This document shows, in pieces, positions 1 to 6,555 of a stretch of DNA of 14,426 bases. The stretch is from Burkholderiaceae bacterium (lineage in GTDB: Bacteria; Pseudomonadota; Gammaproteobacteria; Burkholderiales; Burkholderiaceae), in NCBI GenBank assembly GCA_030151165.1, contig JASLEM010000033.1:1-14426 (forward strand), read 5' to 3'. The notes under the pieces are model-generated. The model did not search any database, was not told the DNA's origin, and saw only the letters and a list, made by a program, of their open reading frames with translations. A program made the translations under genes and the position numbers. How positions within the stretch are numbered: the first letter of the stretch is position 1; each line of letters begins with the position of its first letter.

Positions 1-642
1 CGCCAGCCAGCCGCTCTGCTCCAGCCAGACCGCGCCGACGCAGGCCCACATGAGCAGGCTGGCGAGGTGGTTGGGCTGCCGCATGTTGCCCACCGCGCTG
101 CCGACCACGCCGGAGCGCGCGATGAGCACGCCGTTCGCGAGCTCCGGGAAGAACATCTGCACGATGCAGACGATCACGCTGAGCAGCCCGGCACCGACGA
201 CCGCGATGCTGAACAGGGTGATCATTTCGTCACGCAGGCCGGGAGCGACGGCGCGACCGGTCTGCACCGCGACCAGCGCGCCCAGCAGCATCGCGGCGCC
301 GGTCAGCGCCATCGACCAGGGCAGGTCGTTCGTCGTCGGCGCGGCGAGCGCGACCACCGTCATCAACGCCAGCGCCAGCGACACGCCATCGACTCGCCAG
401 CCCGGCAGCAGCGAACGGCCCCAGGCCAACCCGGCGACGATCAGGCCCAGCCCCGCGAAGGCGGCTAGCTGGTTGTAGAGCGTGGCCGAGGGCGTCTGGT
501 TGTAGGCGATCAGGGGCGCCAGCGTGACGCCGGTCAGCAGGCCCAGCAGCGTGAGCCACTGGCGGTGCGGCGCGGCCTCGGTGGCAAGGGCGTCGGCGGA
601 AGAGGCGTGGAGATCGGCGGCGGGCATCGTCGCGGGCGTCAT
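1..642 (-). CDS. pglL: PglL/Wzy-type O-oligosaccharyltransferase (pilin glycosylation ligase), N-terminal part, cut by window edge
   Basis: 214 codons are open from an ATG at 642 to base 1 with no stop, so the C-terminal half lies outside the window. After a hydrophilic head (residues 1-28) there are repeated hydrophobic segments (about 30-48, 57-75, 88-102, 111-128, 140-165). They are followed by the motif NMRQPNHLASLLMWA (186-200), whose RQPN core is typical of the PglL family of inner-membrane ligases that move lipid-linked oligosaccharide onto pilin in the periplasm. The Wzy_C domain expected further on cannot be seen. The gene starts 67 bases after the tfpZ-like gene, in a locus with two pilin genes, which supports a pilin-glycosylation role over O-antigen ligation. 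The Shine-Dalgarno is weak; a second ATG lies at 627. The family is read from sequence; the pilin substrate is inferred from context. Confidence 0.8.
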   Translation of the reverse strand, partial: MTPATMPAADLHASSADALATEAAPHRQWLTLLGLLTGVTLAPLIAYNQTPSATLYNQLAAFAGLGLIVAGLAWGRSLLPGWRVDGVSLALALMTVVALAAPTTNDLPWSMALTGAAMLLGALVAVQTGRAVAPGLRDEMITLFSIAVVGAGLLSVIVCIVQMFFPELANGVLIARSGVVGSAVGNMRQPNHLASLLMWACVGAVWLEQSGWLA

Positions 643-709
643 GAACGGTCCGGGTCGTGAGGTCAGGGCGGAACTCTAACGTCCCGGGCCGGGCTTGCCG
701 GAAGGACGC

Positions 710-1459
710 TCAGAAACCGTCCAGAGGCGCGAAGCCGACGGGATCGCCGGTGGTCTTGTCGATGAGGACGGACCAGCCATTCGCGCGCGCGATCATCGGC
801 ATGTAAAGCAGTCGATCGAGCGGCAGGCCGGTGCGAGCGGCGGCGGCCTGCACCTGCTCGGATGGCGTCGCCCTCAGCGCCTTCTCGAGCGGCCTTCCCG
901 CCTTGAGCGCGGCCTCTCTGCCAGCCGGCCCCCAGACCTGCCAAAAGCGTGGCCGCATCGACAGATCCTGTCCGGCCAGTCCGAGCGTCACCGCGTCCAT
1001 CACTTCGTCACCGACGGGCTGGCGCGCGAAGATCAGGCGTGGACCCGTCCACGACAGTTCGCGCAGGCCCTCCGGCGCGCGGGCGAGCTCGTTGGTCACG
1101 ACGGTATATGCGGGCACCACACGGAAGCGGCTTCCCTCCAGCGACAGCAGCACGGGTCGGGCCAGCGCCATCGTGTGCACGCCGTAACCGATGGCGACGA
1201 GCTGCAGCACGACGATCACCGCGAGATCGCGTCGCAGCACCTTCCAGCCTTTGGAGAGATCGAAGATCGCGAAGGTCAGGCAAGGCCCCAGGATCACGTC
1301 GACGGAGACGATCAACAGGAACAGCGAGCGGCCGCCGGAGATCTCCATGTAGTCGCCCGGATACCAGACGCCGAACACCAGCAACGCGGCCAGCGCGGCC
1401 ACGACCAGGCTGCTCGCCGCGTGAATGCCGGCGGCCTTGAAGCGCATCTTCAGATTCAT
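710..1459 (-). CDS. tfpZ: TfpX/TfpZ-family type IV pilin accessory protein
   Basis: A 249-residue inner-membrane protein with three hydrophobic segments near the N-terminus (about 13-33, 46-66, 79-98) and a soluble C-terminal half. The block SVDVILGPCLTFAIFD (52-67), the following basic stretch and LARPVLL (99-105) match the TfpX/TfpZ pilin accessory family. In Pseudomonas these proteins are linked to particular pilin alleles and are needed for efficient pilus assembly; the biochemical role is not settled. The ATG overlaps the stop of the upstream fusion gene as ATGA, with GAGGA seven bases before it, so translation is probably coupled. ATG at codon 5 is a weaker alternative. The PglL-like gene follows. 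Family recognition is from memory of the motif blocks, without a profile search. Confidence 0.8.
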   Translation of the reverse strand: MNLKMRFKAAGIHAASSLVVAALAALLVFGVWYPGDYMEISGGRSLFLLIVSVDVILGPCLTFAIFDLSKGWKVLRRDLAVIVVLQLVAIGYGVHTMALARPVLLSLEGSRFRVVPAYTVVTNELARAPEGLRELSWTGPRLIFARQPVGDEVMDAVTLGLAGQDLSMRPRFWQVWGPAGREAALKAGRPLEKALRATPSEQVQAAAARTGLPLDRLLYMPMIARANGWSVLIDKTTGDPVGFAPLDGF

Positions 1460-4400
1460 TGCGGATCCTCGCGCGACGGGCCCTGCACGCCGCGGTAGCG
1501 TTCTAGCACCTTCAGGTTGCCCTTCAGCGACTCGTCGGCGTCCAGCACATTGCCCTTGGGCGCGCCGAGCTCCAACTGCAGGTTGTCGTCGGTACTGGAC
1601 CAGAAGACGGGCGGCAGACCGGTGTCATGCAGAAACGCGTCGACTCCGGCCGGGCCCAGCAGTCGGTCGTTGGGCAGCGTCAGCAGCGAGCGGCCCAGCG
1701 CGGCGCGAATGGTGGCGAGCGCCTGCGCGCCCTCCAGGCGCGCCAATGCCGACGTCATCGGCAAAGCGCGCTCGCGGTCCGCGGTCGCCACCAGCAAGCC
1801 CTGGCTACCCGCCACGTACAGCGACACCTGGCCGAAGCTCTCTCGAACGGTCGCGATGATGGACAGCAGGTCCGCGGGCGTCTGACGCGACAGTGCGATC
1901 CGCTGCGCCAACACGCCCTGCTGCGACAGACGGCGTCGGGCGAGCTGATAGAACTCGCGATTGAAGGCGTCCGCCGCGCCAGCGAACCAGAGCGCGGGTT
2001 CGTCGATCAGGACTAGATCGTAGGCGGGCACCTCGTCGGAAGAGATCCTCAGGGCCGAGCGGGCGGAGGCCTCGCGCATCGTGACGCCCGGCTGACGCGC
2101 CACGCCTCGATTCAAGGCCTGGAAGTGCCGGTCGGCCAGCGCCACGGCGGACGGGTCGGCATCGACCAGATCCAGTCGCTCGAAGCCGGCGTCCTTCAAG
2201 ATGCGCGAGGTCAGACCGGTCCCGTAGCCGACGGCGAGTGCGGCGCCTCGCCGGTCCTGGTGCAGCAGGGCCGCCAGCGTGAACGCGATCTGCGTCTGCG
2301 TCTCGCCGGCCCATTGGTCGTTGCCGCGGAAACGGCCATTGACGAGGAGCTGCTTGACCGGCCGATCTCCCGTGGAGCGAATGACGGTCGACAGGCCTTC
2401 GCCGAAACGTTCGACGCTGTCGATCGTGGTGCCCCAATCCTGTCGCGCGAAGAAGGCATGCGGCGTCGAGCCCTGCTTCGCTGGATCGAGTGGCCATCCA
2501 CCACACGTCCAGGCCAGCAGCCCCGAGGCGAGCGCCGTGCCCAGCGCCTGGAGTCGCAAGCGTGGTGAACCGGCATCGGCATCGCCCGGCAGGTTCGCGA
2601 CAGCCAGCAGTGCGGTCACCAGCGCGGCGGCAACCGCGATCCAGGTCACAACCTGGGCACTCACGACGCCTCCCGAGATGGGCAGCAACCAAAGGCCGAT
2701 CAACACGGCACCGATGGCGCCTCCGATCGCATGCAGCGCCATGTCGCGCGCCACGCCTCGGATGGACGACGCGCTCGCCATCGCCAGCACGCGCGCCATT
2801 CCCGCGAAGATCCCAGCCGGCATCAGCATGAGCGCGCAGACGGTACCCCGCACCGCCTCACGGGATCCAAAGTTGTGGATCAGCGGATAGCCCATGTAGG
2901 CGCCGAAGAACTCGGGCAGATCGTTCCAGTGCGCGGAGGCCAGTGCGAGCGAGGCACCGATGCCGGCCCATGCGAAAGCGAGACCCGCGAGCGCCGGCAG
3001 GCGTGCCGACCAGTACCAGTACCGCGCGAGATGATGGCCGACGGCCAGGCCGGTCGCGGCCATCGTCGCCATCAAGGCGTAGGCGTAGACACTGCGGCCC
3101 GCGGCAATCGAGAGCAGATGTCCCTGGACGAGCACCAGGCCCACCGCCAGTGCGCCGGCCAGCATCGTCGCGATCACGGCCATAGGGGTTGGCAGGACGC
3201 CGGGCACCGCGGTGGGCTCCTCGGTCGGGCGCTCCACCAGCGCGGAGCCAGCCGGGGCGGCGGACCGCTGACGCTTGTCGCGCTCGAGCACGGCCAGCGC
3301 CACCAGCAGATGCAGCAGACCGACGAGCAGCAGGGTGCGCTGTTGCCCGATCGCCGGCAGCAGTCCATAGACCGCGAAGAGGATGAACACGCCTGCGGCG
3401 CCTGTCATCACGGCCAGCGATGCACCGGCCCGCGCGGCGGCCGTGCTGCCCAGCTCCTCCAGCGAAGCGGTCAGTGTCGGCAAACGCGCGCCCATCAGCA
3501 GAAGCATCGGAAGCAGGACGGCCAAGGCGATCGGCAGGGCTGCCGTGTCGCCTGCCAGACCGACCAGCAGGCTCAGTACGGGCAGTGCGATCACAGCCAG
3601 CACGGCCTGGGCCGCCTCCAGCACGGCATGCGCGCGCTGCGGCGTTCGCGCGCGAGCAAGGACACGCGCTCCGATCAGCGCCCCTACCGCGAGGACTACC
3701 AATGCGCCCGCGAATGCCATCACCAGCGCACGCGCCGAGTCCATGCCGACCAACTGGACCTGTTTCGCGGCGACGCACAGGAAGACGGCGGACGCTCCGC
3801 CGCTGGCGGCGGTGATGGCCAGGGCACCCCGTCGCGCGGTCGACATCGGCACGCGAGGAACGAGCGCGATGGGAGCAGTCTTCACGACCAGGCGGCGCAA
3901 CAGCCACAACAGCCAGGCACCGATGCCCAGCGTCACCACCACCATCGCCTTCGCGACCCAGGCGTGATGCACGATCCAAGGCACCGAAGTGCGCAACACG
4001 ACCACCCACGCCAGCCAGGTCGTCAAGCCGATGGCGACGATGCGGGCGCGATCACCGCGCCAGGGGCGGCGCACGCAGCACAGTGCAAGGATCGCCAACG
4101 TGAACGGGGGCGAGACGACCAGGTCGATGACATAGTGCTCGCCGAGCATCTGGGTCGAGGCGGCCACGGCCGCCGCCCATAGGCCCATCAGCCAGCGCCC
4201 CCACCAGCTTGATTCGCCAAAGGAGTAGACGATCGCTGCGGCGAAGAGCCAGCCGAAATGCATCGACGGCATGCCATTGCGCGTATAGTTATCGACCACC
4301 AGAAGCTTCAGCGCATCATCCGGGATGTCTCGCACGACGTTGACGAAGTCGCTGCTGAAGACGTACACGGGCCCAGTGATCGGAAACAGGTGATAGGCAC

Positions 4401-5151
4401 TGAGCGCGCCTACGGAGAGCGCCACCCAGCCCAGCAAGGCCGAAATCGGCGGTGTGCCACCGCGGCGCACTTGCGCGGCGGCGACCAGCAGAAATGCCAC
4501 CGGCGTGTACGCGTAGGACAAGAACAGGATGTTCTCGAGAACGATCGAACGCTTCAGCCACGGCACCAGCGCGGGCATCGTAGAAACGCCTGCGGCCCGA
4601 TCAAACTGAAGCGCGTATAGATCCCAGGTCTGAGGATGCAGGGCGGCAGTCATCGTCAGTGCCGTCGATGGCACGAAGGAGAACATCACGGTCAACAACA
4701 CCAGATCACGGCGTCGACCGATCAATTGGCGCATGGCGGGGTCGGACGTGGGTTTGATGCACCCCCACAGCAGTGGCACGACACAAGCGAGCGCTAAAGA
4801 CCCGACGATCCAATGCAGGGCGTTGACGTCTCCAGATTGAACAAGCCGCAGCATGTCCGCGTCGGCAAAGTAGCGGAGCTTGAGTCCCAGCGCCAAGACA
4901 GGCCAGGATAGGAATGCGACGCGGCGCTCCCACACGTCAGGCGCTGTCGCCCAGAAAATGAAGATTGCCAATGAGGCATACGCATAGATGAAGGGGAAGC
5001 TGACTCTCCCGCCCACTTCGAATGCCTCTAGCCATTGCTTCTGCCCAGGATAGGGGACCAGTCCTGTGATCGCTGCCCCCAGCAACAACACCAGGCCGAC
5101 CAAGAAGATCAACGCGGCTCGTCGTGCGTCTGCCCGCATAGGCTCCAACAT
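1456..5151 (-). CDS. Three-part membrane protein: PAP2/Aur1-like phosphotransferase + MFS-like region + spermidine-synthase-like domain
   Basis: About 1231 residues from ATG 5151. The first ~430 residues are multi-pass and carry PSMH (295-298) and GEHYVID (337-343, His339 and Asp343). These are the two histidine motifs of the PAP2_3 (Aur1/Ipt1-like) membrane phosphatase/phosphotransferase family, and the active site faces outward in that family. Residues ~440-880 form about a dozen hydrophobic segments, as in 'fused MFS/spermidine synthase' proteins. From ~930 a soluble Rossmann domain follows, with VGYGTG (974-979), an acidic LVDAD (994-999) and YDLVLID (1044-1050). The second acidic residue usual after this last motif in true spermidine synthases (DxxD) is absent, so aminopropyl transfer is uncertain. 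The reading frame could begin at 5211 or 5175, but 5211 lies inside the pilin terminator and only 5151 has a good Shine-Dalgarno. Placed between pilA and tfpZ, it may modify pilin or its lipid-linked donor (inference). Confidence 0.8.
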   Translation of the reverse strand: MLEPMRADARRAALIFLVGLVLLLGAAITGLVPYPGQKQWLEAFEVGGRVSFPFIYAYASLAIFIFWATAPDVWERRVAFLSWPVLALGLKLRYFADADMLRLVQSGDVNALHWIVGSLALACVVPLLWGCIKPTSDPAMRQLIGRRRDLVLLTVMFSFVPSTALTMTAALHPQTWDLYALQFDRAAGVSTMPALVPWLKRSIVLENILFLSYAYTPVAFLLVAAAQVRRGGTPPISALLGWVALSVGALSAYHLFPITGPVYVFSSDFVNVVRDIPDDALKLLVVDNYTRNGMPSMHFGWLFAAAIVYSFGESSWWGRWLMGLWAAAVAASTQMLGEHYVIDLVVSPPFTLAILALCCVRRPWRGDRARIVAIGLTTWLAWVVVLRTSVPWIVHHAWVAKAMVVVTLGIGAWLLWLLRRLVVKTAPIALVPRVPMSTARRGALAITAASGGASAVFLCVAAKQVQLVGMDSARALVMAFAGALVVLAVGALIGARVLARARTPQRAHAVLEAAQAVLAVIALPVLSLLVGLAGDTAALPIALAVLLPMLLLMGARLPTLTASLEELGSTAAARAGASLAVMTGAAGVFILFAVYGLLPAIGQQRTLLLVGLLHLLVALAVLERDKRQRSAAPAGSALVERPTEEPTAVPGVLPTPMAVIATMLAGALAVGLVLVQGHLLSIAAGRSVYAYALMATMAATGLAVGHHLARYWYWSARLPALAGLAFAWAGIGASLALASAHWNDLPEFFGAYMGYPLIHNFGSREAVRGTVCALMLMPAGIFAGMARVLAMASASSIRGVARDMALHAIGGAIGAVLIGLWLLPISGGVVSAQVVTWIAVAAALVTALLAVANLPGDADAGSPRLRLQALGTALASGLLAWTCGGWPLDPAKQGSTPHAFFARQDWGTTIDSVERFGEGLSTVIRSTGDRPVKQLLVNGRFRGNDQWAGETQTQIAFTLAALLHQDRRGAALAVGYGTGLTSRILKDAGFERLDLVDADPSAVALADRHFQALNRGVARQPGVTMREASARSALRISSDEVPAYDLVLIDEPALWFAGAADAFNREFYQLARRRLSQQGVLAQRIALSRQTPADLLSIIATVRESFGQVSLYVAGSQGLLVATADRERALPMTSALARLEGAQALATIRAALGRSLLTLPNDRLLGPAGVDAFLHDTGLPPVFWSSTDDNLQLELGAPKGNVLDADESLKGNLKVLERYRGVQGPSREDPQ

Positions 5152-5152
5152 T

Positions 5153-5162
5153 CTTCCCCCTT
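5153..5162 (-). promoter_or_regulatory. Ribosome binding site that fixes the fusion-gene start
   Basis: Read on the minus strand, AAGGGGGAAGA sits directly before the ATG at 5151. It is the best purine-rich site among the three in-frame candidates: the ATG at 5175 has only CCGGTGGCC before it, and the ATG at 5211 falls in the loop of the pilA terminator. This favours MLEPMRADARR as the N-terminus. Confidence 0.55.
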
Positions 5163-5191
5163 CGACGGCAGTCATCGGCCACCGGTACACC

Positions 5192-5222
5192 AAAAGAGAA
5201 AAGGCTGCCAAAAGGCAGCCTT
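5192..5222 (-). terminator. Intrinsic terminator of the downstream pilin gene
   Basis: A 9-bp perfect stem (5201-5209 with 5214-5222) with a four-base loop is followed on the minus strand by TTCTCTTTT. It begins 19 bases after the pilin stop and ends about 40 bases before the fusion-gene ATG. No convincing promoter is visible in those 40 bases, so transcription of the fusion, tfpZ and pglL may depend on read-through here. Confidence 0.88.
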
Positions 5223-5241
5223 CGCTACGGCGGGCCGGATA

Positions 5242-5664
5242 TTACTTGCAGCTGGCCGGCAGATACTTCAGCGGCACGGTGCCACCGCTGCAAGTCCAGA
5301 CCACGGTTTCTTGACCGGTGGTCAGGGGGCTGGCCTTGACGATAACCGTCAGATCCTTCAGCGCGGCTTCGGCGGAGCTGGCCGTCACAGTCACGTTGGT
5401 GCCGTCCCAGGCAGTGGTGGACACGATCGAGCCCGGCGTAGCCACCGGCATGGCGATGTCGGAGGATCCGGGCATCACGCCCTTCACCGACACCCATTCC
5501 TGGATGTTGGCCTTAGGCTGGCCGGCGGCGGCGTACAGCTCGGACGCCTTGGCCTTGATCGTGTAGTCGCGGTAAGCCGGCAGGGCCACGGCGGCCAAGA
5601 TGCCGATGATGGCCACGACGATCATCAGTTCGATCAGGGTGAAACCTTGTTGGACGCGCTTCAT
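5242..5664 (-). CDS. pilA: Type IV major pilin, copy 1
   Basis: A 140-residue prepilin. The short leader MKRVQQG ends in Gly7 and is followed by [20 protein letters not shown], the class IVa signature: Phe8 is the methylated N-terminus and Glu12 is the +5 glutamate needed for assembly. PilD cleaves after Gly7. The hydrophobic helix leads into a ~100-residue globular head with two cysteines (125 and 139) that bound the C-terminal disulfide loop, and the chain ends PASCK. Ser/Thr-rich stretches (81-97) offer possible glycosylation sites. GGAG lies eight bases before the ATG; longer in-frame starts upstream would break the prepilin leader. It has its own sigma-54 promoter and terminator. It differs from the second copy at residues 43 (Leu), 89 (Thr) and 104 (Asp). 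Confidence 0.96.
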   Translation of the reverse strand: MKRVQQGFTLIELMIVVAIIGILAAVALPAYRDYTIKAKASELYAAAGQPKANIQEWVSVKGVMPGSSDIAMPVATPGSIVSTTAWDGTNVTVTASSAEAALKDLTVIVKASPLTTGQETVVWTCSGGTVPLKYLPASCK

Positions 5665-5718
5665 GTCTTGCTCCGATAGTGGGGATCTGCCGCGATCTCT
5701 TCGCGGACACCCTTTGCT

Positions 5719-5734
5719 TGCATGCATCGTGCCA
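5719..5734 (-). promoter_or_regulatory. Sigma-54 promoter of pilin copy 1
   Basis: On the minus strand TGGCACGATGCATGCA gives the -24 GG and -12 GC with ten bases between them, close to the consensus TGGCACG-N4-TTGCA. Transcription would start near 5707, leaving a leader of about 43 bases before the pilin ATG. RpoN-dependent pilA transcription with the activator PilR is established in Pseudomonas and is likely here. Confidence 0.8.
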
Positions 5735-5825
5735 ACGCAATTGGCTCGAACTTTCGTGCGATCCGGCACGGACTTCACGAGTGAGAGCACCAACAGTGCC
5801 GGTTTTGGTCGCACCGGCGCCGAAC

Positions 5826-5858
5826 TTTGTCGACAAACGCAGCACCCTGACTGACAGT
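5826..5858. promoter_or_regulatory. Candidate enhancer (PilR-type) sites upstream of pilin copy 1
   Basis: A 12-base palindrome TTTGTCGACAAA (5826-5837) and, on the minus strand, ACTGTCAGTCAG (5858-5847) lie about 120-150 bases upstream of the predicted start of transcription, the usual distance for activators of sigma-54 RNA polymerase. Both contain TGTC, the core reported for PilR sites in Pseudomonas aeruginosa. The assignment is inference from motif and position. Confidence 0.4.
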
Positions 5859-5879
5859 TGCGTCGCCCACCGGAAATGC

Positions 5880-5910
5880 AAAAGGGGCTGCCCGGCGGGC
5901 AGCCCCTTTT
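5880..5910 (-). terminator. Intrinsic terminator of pilin copy 2
   Basis: A 14-bp perfect stem (5880-5893 with 5897-5910) with a three-base loop; the arms end in runs of A/T that give the U-tract on the minus strand. It lies 25 bases after the pilin stop. It is stronger than, and unrelated in sequence to, the terminator of the other copy. Because of its symmetry it could also stop plus-strand transcription. Confidence 0.9.
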
Positions 5911-5935
5911 ATGCGATTCGAACTCGTGCGATCGA

Positions 5936-6358
5936 TTACTTGCAGCTGGCCGGCAGGTACTTCAGCGGCACGGTGCCACCGCTGCAAGTCCAGACCACGG
6001 TTTCTTGACCGGTGGTCAGCGGGCTGGCCTTGACGATAACCGTCAGGCCCTTCAGCGCGGCTTCGGCGGAGCTGGCCGTCACAGTCACGTTGGCGCCGTC
6101 CCAGGCAGTGGTGGACACGATCGAGCCCGGCGTAGCCACCGGCATGGCGATGTCGGAGGATCCGGGCATCACGCCCTTCACCGACACCCATTCCTGGATG
6201 TTGGCCTTCGGCTGACCGGCGGCAGCGTACATCTCGGACGCCTTGGCCTTGATCGTGTAATCACGATAAGCCGGCAGAGCCACGGCAGCCAGGATGCCGA
6301 TGATCGCCACGACGATCATCAGTTCGATCAGGGTGAAACCTTGTTGGACGCGCTTCAT
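5936..6358 (-). CDS. pilA: Type IV major pilin, copy 2 (promoter-proximal)
   Basis: A 140-residue class IVa prepilin with the same leader MKRVQQG, cleavage after Gly7, Phe8 and Glu12 as copy 1, and the same Cys125/Cys139 loop. It differs only at residues 43 (Met), 89 (Ala) and 104 (Gly). The Shine-Dalgarno AGGAG seven bases before the ATG is stronger than that of copy 1, and the sigma-54 promoter at 6409-6424 is nearer to consensus, so this may be the more highly expressed copy (inference). Leu codons are all CTG, as expected for a highly expressed gene on this side of the window. It ends at its own terminator, so the two pilins are separate transcription units. Confidence 0.96.
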   Translation of the reverse strand: MKRVQQGFTLIELMIVVAIIGILAAVALPAYRDYTIKAKASEMYAAAGQPKANIQEWVSVKGVMPGSSDIAMPVATPGSIVSTTAWDGANVTVTASSAEAALKGLTVIVKASPLTTGQETVVWTCSGGTVPLKYLPASCK

Positions 6359-6408
6359 GGGGAACTCCTGAGAAGGAAAATTGTTGGGGTAGAGCCCCCC
6401 CTACTGAA

Positions 6409-6424
6409 TGCAGGCCCCGTGCCA
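6409..6424 (-). promoter_or_regulatory. Sigma-54 promoter of pilin copy 2
   Basis: TGGCACGGGGCCTGCA on the minus strand matches the -24/-12 consensus closely, with GG-N10-GC spacing. The predicted start is near 6398, leaving a ~40-base leader that contains AGGAG before the ATG. Confidence 0.87.
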
Positions 6425-6493
6425 ACAAGATTCATTCTCAGATCCGTGACGGAGCGCACGCCCTGTCGATATCCGCCCAAGTTCAAGTGACGC

Positions 6494-6555
6494 TTTTTGT
6501 CAGTCCGACCTGCCGCGCTTTGTCAGGCGTGACGGTCACTGCAAAGTTTTGTCAG
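6494..6555. promoter_or_regulatory. Three TTTGTCAG repeats, candidate PilR enhancer of pilin copy 2
   Basis: On the plus strand TTTTTGTCAG (6494-6503), CTTTGTCAG (6518-6526) and TTTTGTCAG (6547-6555) recur at 23 and 29 base intervals, about 95-155 bases upstream of the predicted sigma-54 start. An imperfect palindrome GTGACGGTCAC (6529-6539) lies among them. The last repeat overlaps the stop codon of the neighbouring hydrolase gene. Spacing, distance and the TGTC core fit an array for a sigma-54 activator such as PilR; the protein is not in the window. Confidence 0.5.

Larger units (their letters stand above)
5242..6358 (-). repeat. Tandem direct duplication of the pilin coding sequence
   Basis: The two 423-base coding sequences (5242-5664 and 5936-6358) are in the same orientation, 694 bases apart start to start. 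Aligned by eye they differ at about 16 positions (~96% identity). Bases 5401-5514 are identical to their counterparts, as are the first ~54 coding bases. The 271-base spacer and the two upstream regions share nothing obvious beyond the promoter motif, so the homology ends at the start and stop codons. Confidence 0.95.

Noticed and set aside
695..1498. Plus-strand frame of 267 codons opposite the tfpZ-like gene
   Set aside because: No family resemblance; the minus-strand TfpX/TfpZ-like protein has clear membrane segments and motifs and is coupled to its neighbour.
2731..4182. Long plus-strand frame (483 codons) within the fusion gene
   Set aside because: Its product is Arg/His/Gln-rich low-complexity, typical of the antisense of a high-GC membrane-protein gene. 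The minus strand here has continuous recognisable domains.
5242..6358. Pilin repeat as a mobile element or CRISPR-like array
   Set aside because: Only two units, each a complete gene with its own signals; there are no terminal inverted repeats, transposase or short spaced repeats.
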